From positions 2,418,001-2,482,000 of the forward strand of contig OZ242974.1 of the NCBI GenBank assembly GCA_965211775.1: a stretch of 64,000 nucleotides of DNA, in the 5' to 3' direction. Below the pieces are notes generated by a model. It was not told the origin of the DNA. It was given only the letters and a program-made list of their open reading frames with translations, and did not search any database. The stretch comes from Thiodiazotropha sp040506975. Its GTDB lineage: Bacteria; Pseudomonadota; Gammaproteobacteria; Chromatiales; Chromatiaceae. Shown piece after piece: positions 1-9,810 of the stretch; position 1 is the stretch's first letter; every line of letters begins with the position of its first letter. Both the position numbers and the translations under genes were made by a program.

Positions 1-389
1 AAATTGGACTTTTCAGAAAAAACTGCTAGGACAATATTTATTTCCCCCCACAGCCATATTCTATGTGACAAAACTATGTATATAGGGTCAAAATTTCTCA
101 GAGATGATGTTTGGGTCTTTAACATTAATCCAAGCGGCTCTGTTGCAACTGAAACAGCGCCGACCAAGGTGTGAGGAGAGTAGTTGGGTGATTTCGGATG
201 AACGGCTAGCAATGCTGATCGATATCATTTCAGGCATAACCTGCAGGGTCAGGGCAGTTTTTCCGTCCAGCGGCATTGCCATTCATTCATGTATCGACAC
301 TGCACATCGCACATACTGCTTTACAGGATGTAAACATTATTGCCGGCAGGGCCGGCTGGGTTAGTCTTGACGGGCTCTAGGACTTACCA
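1..389. other. Left-edge stretch without a supported gene
   Basis: No convincing coding region or RNA is visible. A short open frame at 104-364 has no recognisable domain and no good ribosome binding site, so I leave it out. The stretch is AT-rich at its left end and precedes the hypothetical gene at 390. Confidence 0.5.
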
Positions 390-1334
390 ATGCACAATCC
401 AGACAACACACCCAACGGCACAATCCGGGATATCGACGGCAAGACCTGTATCTTCTATGACGGATACTGGATAAAGCACTATGTGCCGATGGAAGATAAC
501 CTGGAGACGAAAAAGCACTTAATCGAGGCGCTTACCCGTCGATTATTCAACCATGTCGAGCATGGCATCAACATGCCCGGCGACAGGCTGGAAGAGGCCA
601 GAAAGGCGTATGAGGAGGAGGACGACCCGGATCTGAAACGTGTGAAGGGTGCAATGTTGGCCGGAGCTCTGTTCAACCGTGGCACGGATATATTCAGAGA
701 CTTGGTAAAACTGAAGGATGAGAATATAAAGAGTGGTAGAGGCAGGGAAATGCTGCATGAGTGTGGTCAGTATCTGTTGGAGGCACTGGAACTTGGTAAT
801 CTGGTGAAGCATCGCAGCGGCGATGAGGGCATTGACGAGCTTTGGGGGGAACCCTTCCGTGCATTCACAATTCCTATAGAATCGTTTTATGAAAGTCGGT
901 ATATAAAGATTGCGCAATCCATGCACGATATCGACAATATCTCGGAGGCGATGATCGAGGCATTCCAGGATAGCCATTTCTTCAAGGGCGTCGAAGAGTC
1001 CACACGACAATTTGCAGGGGCGGCGAAACTCAAGTGCGAAACCCTGCGCACCGACCCAATCATATTCGATGTCTGGCCCAAATTTGCGGTCGCCGGTGAA
1101 AAACTCATGCAAATCGGGCCGTTAGAGAGAAATAATGATTCTTGTCTGGCCTGTTGGGAAGCAGATGAGGGCCATCGGCTGATCAAGGATGGGGTGGGTC
1201 TCATTACCCACATCGCCAGGGCCAGGGTTTCCATGCCGAAAAGCACCAGTGCGTTTATTGACCGTTGCCACTCCTACCTGGCTTGTAGGGGGAGTGCACC
1301 CGGACTCTCACGAGTCGAATTGAAATCCCTTTGA
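390..1334 (+). CDS. Hypothetical protein, 314 aa
   Basis: I do not recognise this protein and assign no function. It starts at an ATG preceded by AGGA about 8 bases upstream and runs 314 residues without signal peptide or membrane segment, so a soluble cytoplasmic protein is likely. It is rich in charged residues and probably mostly helical; a highly charged stretch with EEEDDPDLKR lies near residues 75-85. A CLAC motif near residue 250 and a CRGS near the C-terminus are the only conspicuous cysteines. It lies upstream of, and in the same direction as, the AAA-OmpA gene, separated by about 280 bases, so co-transcription is uncertain. Codon use looks native. Confidence 0.6.
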   Translation: MHNPDNTPNGTIRDIDGKTCIFYDGYWIKHYVPMEDNLETKKHLIEALTRRLFNHVEHGINMPGDRLEEARKAYEEEDDPDLKRVKGAMLAGALFNRGTDIFRDLVKLKDENIKSGRGREMLHECGQYLLEALELGNLVKHRSGDEGIDELWGEPFRAFTIPIESFYESRYIKIAQSMHDIDNISEAMIEAFQDSHFFKGVEESTRQFAGAAKLKCETLRTDPIIFDVWPKFAVAGEKLMQIGPLERNNDSCLACWEADEGHRLIKDGVGLITHIARARVSMPKSTSAFIDRCHSYLACRGSAPGLSRVELKSL

Positions 1335-1616
1335 ACGCCTTTTTTGTCAAGATTGAGGCGTCCGGAATTACCGTCTAACGATTCAACCGTATACTGAAGA
1401 GAGCAGTGGTATTGCCATATGCTTCCATGTCGATACTTGTCCATGATGATATATTGGGCCTTCTCTTAAGGCTGTGGTTTGTAGTGATATACTGCGGCGG
1501 TTTTATGCCAATCAGGATAAGCGGGCAGGTCGGTTGTAAACTAAAACATAAGTGTATGCTGAATATCAGCAGCTTTCTCCTTTGCGATCATGTTGTAAAT
1601 TGTGCGTAGCTACTAA

Positions 1617-4034
1617 ATGTTTGAATCGTATTACAAATTAGAGGCAAATCCATTCCGGTTGAGTGCCGATGAGCGGTTCAGGTTCGCACATAAGAACTAC
1701 CTGAAGGCGTGGTCATACCTGGTATATGCCTTGGAGCAGGGTGAAGGTTTCATCATGGTCACCGGCAGGCCGGGTTCAGGCAAGACAACACTGATTCGCG
1801 ACATTTTGTCGGAAGTAGACAAATCGAAAATTCTGGCAATCAACCTGGTTACCAATCAATTGCAGGCTGAAGAACTGCTGCGAAAGGTGGCCTTGGAGTA
1901 TGGGTTACCTGCTGAAAGCTTTAATAAGGCCACCCTGCTGACGAGTATCGAGGATTTTGTCACCAAAGAGTACCAGGCGGGCAGGCGGGCCGTCATCGTC
2001 ATTGACGAGGCTCAGAATCTTACCCTGAATGGTCTTGAAGAGCTCCGTCTGCTCTCCAATCTTCAAAGCGGGAGTCACCCGCTCTTCCAGATATTTCTCA
2101 TCGGTCAGGATCAGCTTCGGTCGCTTATTCTGAGCCCGGAAATGGAACAGATTCGACAGCGGATGATTGCTAGCTGTCAAATCGAAACCATGGATCTGCA
2201 ACAGACAGAGGGCTATATCGAACATCGACTCGGTATTGTCGGTTGGAATCAGGATCCAGTGTTCGATGGGGCGATTTTTCCGCTCATACACTATTTGTCT
2301 GATGGCATACCGAGAAAGATCAATCACATTGTCAGTCGGTTACTCCTCTACGGCGCATTGGAGGAGAAGCATGAGTTGACGGAAGATGATGTATGGATTG
2401 TCGCCAGAGAGCTGTTTGACGAGGAGCGACTGTCCATTCAGAGTGGCGACTCCTTTACCACATTCAAGGATAAATATGGCCAGCTGGAAAGCCCCCGGTC
2501 AGAGCCAGCCGAACCTGGCCCAGAGATAGAGAGAATTGAGCGTCCGCACACTGTTGACAGTGAGAGTGCCGTCATTACGGAACCCGATACTGGCTTGCTG
2601 GAGGAGAGTGAGGCCAGGTTGGCGACTGAGCCTGTTGCAGCGCCAGAGTCAGTGGTAGAGAAGGTAGGTGAATCTGAAACCGAGCTGGAAGCAGGTGTTG
2701 AGTCGAGTATCGTACCGGAGACAGAGGAGGCCAAAGATTCCGTGACCGAAACAGAGGATGCAGAGCATATATCGGAATTCTATCCCTATGGAGAGGATCT
2801 GGTTGACTCTGACTTCTCATCCGAAAAGGAGAAACCCTCTTCAGATGAGTCTGATGTAGCGCTCTCAAATGATGAAGCAGAAAGTCTTGTTCAACCGATA
2901 ACCACAGAGCAAGCATCCGAAACATCCGCAAAGGCTCACGCCAATGAGTCTGATATGGATGCGTTGACATCGATCTTACTCAAAGAGGGCGATATCAAAG
3001 TTGAAGATGTGTCTGCAGAGAACACTGAAACCAACCCAGAGGATATCCTCAACCTGCCATCGATGCAGGCAGAAAGGCGTAAACACGAAATTGATGAGAA
3101 GGGGGGATTGATCAACACGGCTGAGACGCTTGAGGTTGATGATCTGTTCACCGGTACCTTTGGTAAATCGTTGCGCAATATTTTCTTTCTTGTGTTGGCA
3201 GGGTTCTTCTTTTTGGCACTGTTTGTCATCAAACCTGAGCGCATTGATCAGGCCTGGAATGGGACAGTCGACAAGCTGCAGTCGATGATCAACCCTGCAG
3301 AAGATGGGCGTGAGACAGACCTGCCCTCTGCTGGGAATGCGCAACAAATACCTGAAACGGATGAAAGCCTGCCCCTTCAGACCGATGCGGAGTCCGGTAT
3401 CGAGACTTCGGCAGAACCCGATGCCATCGAAACAGTGCCGGAGAAAGTCGAAACCAGTGCAGAGCCAGATATTGCAATCGTTGATGCGGATACGGATCAA
3501 ACAGAAGCGATATCAGATGTTGAGGGTGAAGTTGAAATGAGCCCATCCCCGGAAAACAGAGAATCGACAATCGTGGCGGCGGATCCCGTTGAAAAGGCCA
3601 GTAAAGACTATATTGCAACCCAGTCGAGATACCAGAAAATCGAAATTGGTGAAGGCACAAAGGAAACAATAGACACCATACCCACTACCCGGAAGTTTCA
3701 GATCTACTTCGAATTCGATAATCCGTACATACCCGATCAGCTCAAGGAGATGTTGAATGACCTCTATATCGTCCTCTCCCTCAACAAGGCGTCCACAATG
3801 ACCATTACCGGCTATACGGATGCAAGCGGTGATCCCATCTACAACATGCACCTGTCGGTAGAGCGAGCAAGTGCAGTATCCAACTACTTCACGGAAAGGG
3901 GCATCAACTCTGAGCGTATTCAGGTCGAAGGTCGGGGCCCGGTACCGAAATCGACGACAGATGAACATGAAGAGCTGGATAAACGGTTCGGCAACAGGCG
4001 GGTTGAAATCGTATTACACGAAGGCGGGGAATAG
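1617..4034 (+). CDS. ExeA-like AAA ATPase fused through one membrane helix to an OmpA-type peptidoglycan-binding domain
   Basis: An 805-residue three-part protein. Residues 1-280 form an ExeA/GspA-like AAA ATPase with Walker A around residues 50-58 (GRPGSGKTT) and Walker B near 125-133 (VIVIDEAQ). Residues about 285-515 are a low-complexity, Glu/Ser/Pro-rich linker. One hydrophobic helix spans about 519-539, followed by a second acidic linker. Residues about 690-800 match the OmpA C-terminal fold, with FEFD at its start and a NRRVEI end motif. The inferred topology is a cytoplasmic ATPase anchored in the inner membrane with a periplasmic domain that grips peptidoglycan. ATPases of this type accompany exosortase-associated EPS clusters, and a shorter paralogue sits at 22796. 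A role in assembling the export machine is inference. The start lacks a strong ribosome binding site. The downstream neighbour is a convergent cysC fragment. Confidence 0.85.
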   Translation: MFESYYKLEANPFRLSADERFRFAHKNYLKAWSYLVYALEQGEGFIMVTGRPGSGKTTLIRDILSEVDKSKILAINLVTNQLQAEELLRKVALEYGLPAESFNKATLLTSIEDFVTKEYQAGRRAVIVIDEAQNLTLNGLEELRLLSNLQSGSHPLFQIFLIGQDQLRSLILSPEMEQIRQRMIASCQIETMDLQQTEGYIEHRLGIVGWNQDPVFDGAIFPLIHYLSDGIPRKINHIVSRLLLYGALEEKHELTEDDVWIVARELFDEERLSIQSGDSFTTFKDKYGQLESPRSEPAEPGPEIERIERPHTVDSESAVITEPDTGLLEESEARLATEPVAAPESVVEKVGESETELEAGVESSIVPETEEAKDSVTETEDAEHISEFYPYGEDLVDSDFSSEKEKPSSDESDVALSNDEAESLVQPITTEQASETSAKAHANESDMDALTSILLKEGDIKVEDVSAENTETNPEDILNLPSMQAERRKHEIDEKGGLINTAETLEVDDLFTGTFGKSLRNIFFLVLAGFFFLALFVIKPERIDQAWNGTVDKLQSMINPAEDGRETDLPSAGNAQQIPETDESLPLQTDAESGIETSAEPDAIETVPEKVETSAEPDIAIVDADTDQTEAISDVEGEVEMSPSPENRESTIVAADPVEKASKDYIATQSRYQKIEIGEGTKETIDTIPTTRKFQIYFEFDNPYIPDQLKEMLNDLYIVLSLNKASTMTITGYTDASGDPIYNMHLSVERASAVSNYFTERGINSERIQVEGRGPVPKSTTDEHEELDKRFGNRRVEIVLHEGGE

Positions 4035-4115
4035 GGCAGGCGGTGACGCCTCGCTCCCATACTCCGGTTCGATTCGTTTCCTCGCTCCAGCGAGGGAATG
4101 CGTGGATCTCTTCAA

Positions 4116-4424
4116 TCACACCACCCTAGTAGGAATCACATCGAGTGATACCAGCGATTCCAACAATGAATCGACGCACTCAGCGATTTCCCGGTGCTCC
4201 GTATCAATGACGATCTCCGGCTTTTCCGGTATCTCATAAGGTGATGAGATACCTGTGAAATCGGGGATCTCGCCCGCTCTCGCTCTTTTGTAGAGTCCTT
4301 TCACGTCACGTGACTCACAGGTCTCGATCGATGCCTTGACATAGACTTCGATGAAATCATCCGCCTGAAATAATCGGCGCACGTTTTCCCTGTCTCTACG
4401 TATGGGTGAGATAAAGGCTGTTAA
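4116..4424 (-). pseudogene. cysC: C-terminal fragment of adenylylsulfate (APS) kinase CysC, cut by IS1380
   Basis: CysC phosphorylates APS to PAPS. Only about 100 C-terminal residues remain. Reading leftwards from the IS end, the frame gives LTAFISP, DRENVR, FIEVYV, KGLYKRARAGEI and FTGIS.PYE, which are standard CysC motifs. The frame is open up to the IS boundary at 4424. The N-terminal half with the P-loop is missing, and the sequence on the far side of the IS (from 5993) does not read as CysC, so more was lost than the insertion explains. The apparent GTG start at 4382 is an artefact of truncation. The gene runs towards the AAA-OmpA gene. In an EPS locus a PAPS supplier could hint at former sulfation of the polymer, but that is speculation. 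Confidence 0.8.
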
Positions 4425-5992
4425 CCCGCATGTTTCATCCGTTTTTAAATTTAGCCGGTGATATGGCCAAGCTTGGATGGTTTGCCCTCACTGGGAACCA
4501 AACCTCTATCAAGCCCTGATTTTCCACCCTCCGGGCAGACTCCCCCTTACCCCCATTGTTGATCAACGTGCCGGGGCAGCACTCTGCCGGGCTATCCCGG
4601 CTTGAGTCGTGCCGCCACCTGGAAAAACAGCGCCTGATAGGGATAGGTGCTGGAGAGCAGGAAGCGGATCCGTCGCGTGTTGCGAATGATGACCGCCCCG
4701 ATCTTGAACAGTTTGAGCCGGATCGTGGTCATCTGTGCACGCGCCAGTTCCGTGCCCTTCAGCGCGAGGCGCCGGATGGCCTCCATCAGCACATAGGCCA
4801 GACTGGACAGCAGTAGACGAAACTGATTGGCCCACCAGTAATGCGCGCTGGTGCGATCGGCGAACAGCCCCAGTTGCTGCTCCTTGATTCGGTTCTCCAT
4901 GTCACCACGGGCGCAGTAGAGGTCATCGTAAAGGCGCTGTTTGTCGCCGGCCAGGTTGGTGACGATGAAGCGTGGATTTGGCCCCTTGTCGGTGACCTCC
5001 AGTTTGGCGATCACCTTGCGACGCGTCTTCCAGGTGCTGGCGGCATAGTGAAACTGAAAGAATTCCCGCATCTTCATGCCGGTTCGCTTCGCCAGTTCCT
5101 CAACCCACTGCATGGGCTCACGGATACACCGCAGCAAGGCGTCATTCTTGGCGATGCCCACGATATAGCCCACAGCGTTGCGCTCGCACCAGCTGAGCAT
5201 GTGGTGACGGCAAAAGCCGCTATCGCCCCGAAAGATGATACGCACTTCAGGCCAAGCCCGGCGCAGGCGTTTGACCAACAGCGCCAGAATCGCCCAGGCA
5301 TGCTTGGGCGCATCGATCCGGCTGGGCCGCAGATAACTCACCAGCAGTTGATCGCCACAAAAGACATACAGGGGCAGGAAGCAGTAGTGATCGTAGTAGC
5401 CGTGAAAGAAGCGGCCTTCCTGGCGGCCATGCACCGGATCATCCGTGGCGTCGAAATCCAGGATCAGCTCATCGGGTGGTGCATCATATGAGGCAATGAA
5501 CTGCTCGAGCAGTAGGTTGTGGACATCAACGGCAACCCGGCGATCGACCCGGTTCTCCAGCCGACAAAGTGTCGACTGGCTGCCCAGTACCTCCTCGCGT
5601 TCGATCGAGCTCTGTAGGGCCGGGTCGGTGCGTAGTGTCTGATGGTCGTTCAGATCTTCATAACCCAGGCAGAGCCCATAGACTCGCTGGCGCAACAGGC
5701 TCAACTGGCTGTGTTCAATATAGCGGGGATCTCGCGGGTCGGGGATGACCGCATCAACCGCCTCGAGCAATCCCAGACGCCTGTCGATCTCACGCAGCAG
5801 CAACACGCCGCCGTCCGAGGTGATATCGCCACCGGAAAACTCGGCTTGAACCTTACGGCGTTTTAGGGCTGGAAAATCAAAGGCAGTCTGGGTACAGTTT
5901 GTCACAGGCAAAATCCTTTCGATTACAGTGTAAGCAACTGAATTATATCGAAGTATCAGGATTTTGCCTTTTTAATGCGTGAAATATTGGGG
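4425..5992 (-). mobile_element. IS1380-family insertion sequence, copy 1
   Basis: A 1568-bp element with imperfect terminal inverted repeats starting CCC(C/G) at both ends, flanked by a 4-bp target duplication TTAA (4421-4424 and 5993-5996). It is identical in length to, and nearly identical in sequence with, the copy at 30469-32036, which defines the ends. It carries one transposase gene on the minus strand and interrupts the cysC remnant. Confidence 0.93.
4592..5911 (-). CDS. IS1380-family transposase (copy 1)
   Basis: A 439-residue DDE transposase that cuts and joins its own IS. Visible family features are the acidic block DFDATDDPVHG (first catalytic Asp), FRGDSGF (second Asp) and DMENRIKEQQLG (catalytic Glu), in that order. 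The length is normal for the family and the frame is intact, so the element is probably active. It differs from the copy at 30550 by one residue seen directly, His instead of Tyr in the VDV(H/Y)NLL segment. A 216-residue open frame on the opposite strand is a shadow. Confidence 0.93.
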   Translation of the reverse strand: MPVTNCTQTAFDFPALKRRKVQAEFSGGDITSDGGVLLLREIDRRLGLLEAVDAVIPDPRDPRYIEHSQLSLLRQRVYGLCLGYEDLNDHQTLRTDPALQSSIEREEVLGSQSTLCRLENRVDRRVAVDVHNLLLEQFIASYDAPPDELILDFDATDDPVHGRQEGRFFHGYYDHYCFLPLYVFCGDQLLVSYLRPSRIDAPKHAWAILALLVKRLRRAWPEVRIIFRGDSGFCRHHMLSWCERNAVGYIVGIAKNDALLRCIREPMQWVEELAKRTGMKMREFFQFHYAASTWKTRRKVIAKLEVTDKGPNPRFIVTNLAGDKQRLYDDLYCARGDMENRIKEQQLGLFADRTSAHYWWANQFRLLLSSLAYVLMEAIRRLALKGTELARAQMTTIRLKLFKIGAVIIRNTRRIRFLLSSTYPYQALFFQVAARLKPG

Positions 5993-6035
5993 TTAACCGT
6001 TTGGCAGTCCTATTGCCCAATCATTAATAATATAT

Positions 6036-7064
6036 CCTGATTACCCCTGAGGCTCAGCTATTGAGCCTGTGGTGCAAGCATAATGGAACCTACTGAATAA
6101 AAGAGGATTTCATCATGCCGAGAAATACTATTCAATTTCAAAAAGGTCTTGGTTTGCACGATTTTCTGGAACAATATGGGACCGAGGATCAGTGTCGACA
6201 GGCATTGTATGATTTGCGCTGGCCGACGGGCTATGTCTGCCCTGAGTGCGGCAACACAACAGGCTGTGAACTCAAAAAGCGTCAGATATATCAATGTCAC
6301 AAGTGCCATCATCAGACTTCCCTGACCGCCGGCAGCATCTTCCATGGCACCAAGCTGCCGCTGAGAACGTGGTTTCTTGCGATCTATCTGTTGACCCAAC
6401 GCAAGAAAAGTATCTCGGCGCTGCAACTTTCCCGCGAAATCGGGGTGAACTACAATACGGCCTGGCGACTCAAGCATAAGTTGATGCAGGTAATGATGGA
6501 ACGTGAGCGTGGAAAAAAACTGGCCGGTCGCATCGAATTGGATGATGCTTATCTCGGAGGCGAGCAAGCCGGTAAGCGTGGTCGTGGGTCGCGCAACAAA
6601 ATCCCTTTCGTAGCTGCTGTTGAGACGACGCGGGACGGCAGGCCCATGAAAATTCAACTGCGTCGTGTAAGGGGCTTCCGCAAACGTGAAATCGCCCGCT
6701 ACGCCCGCTCCTGCTTGATGCCTGGCAGCGAAGTCTTTACCGATGGGCTTTGGTACTTTAGTGGCGTGACAACCGCTGATTGCCATCATAACCCCATGGT
6801 GACGGGTGGTGGGCGCCAAAGTGTCCAGTATTCGTGCTTCAAATGGGTAAACACGATGTTGGGTAATGTCAAAAACAGTCTGTTGGGTACTTTTCATGCG
6901 ATTCGAGATAAACATGTGTCGCGTTATCTTGCTGAGTTCGAATATCGGTTTAACCGCCGTTTCGATTTACCCGCCATGATTGAACGATTGCTTTTTGCCG
7001 CTCTTCGCACTCCACCTATGCCATATCGCCTCTTGAGAATGGCTGAGGTTTAGGGGTAATCAGG
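6036..7064 (+). mobile_element. IS1595-family (ISXO2-like) insertion sequence, copy 1
   Basis: A 1029-bp element bounded by inverted repeats CCTGATTACCCCT at each end and flanked by a perfect 8-bp duplication TAATATAT (6028-6035 and 7065-7072). The 8-bp duplication fits this family. It is a simple insertion about 35 bp to the right of the IS1380 copy. Confidence 0.95.
6115..7053 (+). CDS. IS1595-family transposase (copy 1)
   Basis: 312 residues. An N-terminal zinc ribbon (CPECGN near residue 42 and CHKCHH near 62) is followed by the ISXO2-like DDE core with LDDAYLGG (first Asp), FTDGLW (second Asp) and a C-terminal HVSRYLAEFEYRFNRR motif. An AAGAGG ribosome binding site precedes the ATG. This copy differs from the other three by a few residues, for example WYFSG instead of WCFSG and VQYS instead of VRYS. 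The antisense 285-residue frame is a shadow present in every copy. Confidence 0.93.
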   Translation: MPRNTIQFQKGLGLHDFLEQYGTEDQCRQALYDLRWPTGYVCPECGNTTGCELKKRQIYQCHKCHHQTSLTAGSIFHGTKLPLRTWFLAIYLLTQRKKSISALQLSREIGVNYNTAWRLKHKLMQVMMERERGKKLAGRIELDDAYLGGEQAGKRGRGSRNKIPFVAAVETTRDGRPMKIQLRRVRGFRKREIARYARSCLMPGSEVFTDGLWYFSGVTTADCHHNPMVTGGGRQSVQYSCFKWVNTMLGNVKNSLLGTFHAIRDKHVSRYLAEFEYRFNRRFDLPAMIERLLFAALRTPPMPYRLLRMAEV

Positions 7065-7691
7065 TAATATATTATTCGATTGTTACCATTTAGTCTGATG
7101 CGTTTCGCCCTATTTGAGAATATGTCAGTACGAGGAACAATTTGATGGTAAAGATGGATCAGTCAAAAAGAAGTAAAGAATTAACATTTTGCTTAATCCG
7201 TTTCCATACTGCTGCATTTTAATTGAATGCTGATCAATTAATAGTTATGTGTCGTATTGATTTACAGTTACTATTAAGCCCAGATGAATCATCTGTATTA
7301 TGAGTATTGTTTAAATTTATCCTATTGATCAAAGTTTTCAACAGCTTAAGTGTAGTATTATCTATATGAGCCTGACTGTTGCCATTTGTTCATTGAGCAT
7401 GAGACCCCGTTAGCTACTATTTTGCTTGGTTGTATACGATTTTACACTTTCAGGGAAACGGTTTTATCACAACACAAATAGGGATAATCAATTCTGTTAT
7501 TAAGCAAGTTCATTTTCAGTACTGTCAAGGTCTGAAAGTGTTGTTGATTTGGAGTACGTGATCTAGACCAAAATACGGCAGGAAATTACATAATATAATT
7601 TAGGAGAGCTACTGTAATTGAAGAAGTGAATATTCGCTTTTCTTCTAAGAGCTTCTTGATATGATACAATCCCTGGCTGGATAAAAGTTTG
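7065..7691. other. AT-rich spacer between two IS1595 copies; original upstream region of wzz
   Basis: About 620 bases with no open frame over 60 codons on either strand. Removing IS copy 2 (7692-8720) joins this stretch directly to the wzz start, so it holds the native promoter and leader of the EPS operon. I see no confident sigma-70 or sigma-54 site. Its low GC suggests either a long regulatory region or decayed sequence. Confidence 0.5.
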
Positions 7692-8720
7692 CCTGATTAC
7701 CCCTGAGGCTCAGCTATTGAGCCTGTGGTGCAAGCATAATGGAACCTACTGAATAAAAGAGGATTTCATCATGCCGAGAAATACCATTCAATTTCAAAAA
7801 GGCCTTGGTTTGCACGATTTTCTGGAACAATATGGGACCGAGGATCAGTGTCGACAGGCATTGTATGATTTGCGCTGGCCGACGGGCTATGTCTGCCCTG
7901 AGTGCGGCAACACAACAGGCTGTGAACTCAAAAAGCGTCAGATATATCAATGTCACAAGTGCCATCATCAGACTTCCCTGACCGCCGGCAGCATCTTCCA
8001 TGGCACCAAGCTGCCGCTGAGAACGTGGTTTCTTGCGATCTATCTGTTGACCCAACGCAAGAAAAGTATCTCGGCGCTGCAACTTTCCCGCGAAATCGGG
8101 GTGAACTACAATACGGCCTGGCGACTCAAGCATAAGTTGATGCAGGTGATGATGGAACGTGAGCGTGGAAAAAAACTGGCCGGTCGCATCGAATTGGATG
8201 ATGCTTATCTCGGAGGCGAGCAAGCCGGTAAGCGTGGTCGTGGGTCGCGCAACAAAATCCCTTTCGTAGCTGCTGTTGAGACGACGCGGGACGGCAGGCC
8301 CATGAAAATTCAACTGCGTCGTGTAAGGGGCTTCCGCAAACGTGAAATCGCCCGCTACGCCCGCTCCTGCTTGATGCCTGGCAGCGAAGTCTTTACCGAT
8401 GGGCTTTGGTGCTTTAGTGGCGTGACAACCGCTGATTGCCATCATAACCCCATGGTGACGGGTGGTGGGCGCCAAAGTGTCCGGTATTCGTGCTTCAAAT
8501 GGGTAAACACGATGTTGGGTAATGTCAAAAACAGTCTGTTGGGTACTTTTCATGCGATTCGAGATAAACATGTGTCGCGTTATCTTGCTGAGTTCGAATA
8601 TCGGTTTAACCGCCGTTTCGATTTACCCGCCATGATTGAACGATTGCTTTTTGCCGCTCTTCGCACTCCACCTATGCCATATCGCCTCTTGAGAATGGCT
8701 GAGGTTTAGGGGTAATCAGG
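7692..8720 (+). mobile_element. IS1595-family insertion sequence, copy 2, inserted at the wzz start codon
   Basis: A 1029-bp element with the same inverted repeats as copy 1 and a perfect 8-bp target duplication AAAGTTTG (7684-7691 and 8721-8728). The last base of the right-hand duplication is the first G of the wzz GTG start, so the insertion separates wzz from its original leader and ribosome binding site. Confidence 0.95.
7771..8709 (+). CDS. IS1595-family transposase (copy 2)
   Basis: Intact 312-residue transposase with zinc ribbon and ISXO2-like DDE core, as in copy 1. Its sequence matches copies 3 and 4 at the positions where copy 1 differs (WCFSG, VRYS). It is transcribed towards wzz, so read-through from the IS could drive the EPS gene downstream. 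Confidence 0.93.
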   Translation: MPRNTIQFQKGLGLHDFLEQYGTEDQCRQALYDLRWPTGYVCPECGNTTGCELKKRQIYQCHKCHHQTSLTAGSIFHGTKLPLRTWFLAIYLLTQRKKSISALQLSREIGVNYNTAWRLKHKLMQVMMERERGKKLAGRIELDDAYLGGEQAGKRGRGSRNKIPFVAAVETTRDGRPMKIQLRRVRGFRKREIARYARSCLMPGSEVFTDGLWCFSGVTTADCHHNPMVTGGGRQSVRYSCFKWVNTMLGNVKNSLLGTFHAIRDKHVSRYLAEFEYRFNRRFDLPAMIERLLFAALRTPPMPYRLLRMAEV

Positions 8721-9810
8721 AAAGTTTGTGACACGGACAATGGAAGAGGAAGAGTTACTAGGAATCGGCGATTATCTGGCCATTCTGAAACGACGGAAAA
8801 TGCAGCTGATCGTTCCAGCTGTGATCATACTGCTATTGAGCATAGGGCTTACACTCGGACTTCCATCCATCTATCGTGCTGAAGCCACAATTCTGATTGA
8901 ACAGCAAGAGATACCGAGCGAACTTGTCCGCTCGACCGTAACCTCTTACGCTGGTGAGCGTATCCAGATAATCAGTCAGCGTGTTATGACGACTGAAAAC
9001 CTGGGTAAAATCATTGATGATTACAGGCTCTATGCGGACGAAAGAGAAGACACCAGTACCACGCTGTTGGTAGAAGCTTTGCAGGAAGATATAGAGCTGG
9101 AAATGATCAGCGCCGAAGTGGTTGACCCGCGTAGCGGTCGCCCGACCACAGCGACCATTGCATTCACACTCGCATACAGCAATAAAATACCACGGATTGC
9201 CCAAAAGGTAACCAATGAACTCGTTTCACTCTACCTCGGTGAAAATCTCAGGCAACGCACACAGTCAGCTTTAGAAACATCAACATTTTTAAGTGCTGAA
9301 GCCAACAGACTCAACCTAGAGATAAATGAGTTAGAAGCATCATTGGCAGATTTTAAAGAGAAACACGTCAATAATCTGCCGGAGCTTCAGCAGCTCAATA
9401 TCCAACTTATGGAGCGCAACGAACGGGAATTGTCTGAAACAATTCAGCAAATCCGAAACCTGGAAGAACGAAAAATCTACCTTCATTCAGAATTGGCGCA
9501 GATGAGCCCCACGACAGACCTCTACAACTCTAGCGGTAACAGGGTGGTGGGTACAGAAGATAGGCTAAGAGCATTGCAGACCGAATATCTGTCACTTGCA
9601 ACACGTTATACTGATGACCATCCCACCTTGATCAAGATGAAAGATGAGATCGAGATACTTGAAAAAGAGCTCGACACCAATCGTGATGGGAAGAAAAAGA
9701 AAACTCAATCAGACAATCCGGCCTACTTACAGCTGGAAACGCAGCTTAGAGCAACTGAGAGTGAGTTAACATCCCTCAAAACCATGAGAGAGGAATGTAA
9801 AGGTAAGATC

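Noticed and set aside
104..364. An 86-codon frame upstream of the hypothetical gene at 390
   Set aside because: Composition looks random, no ribosome binding site, no recognisable domain; overlapping frames on the other strand are equally long.
4841..5491. A 216-codon open frame antisense to both IS1380 transposases
   Set aside because: Same reasoning: overlaps the DDE core on the other strand, no domain, no start signal.
6058..6915. A 285-codon open frame antisense to each IS1595 transposase, intact in all four copies
   Set aside because: It is the shadow of the transposase. Its conservation follows from near-identity of the copies, and it has no family resemblance or ribosome binding site.
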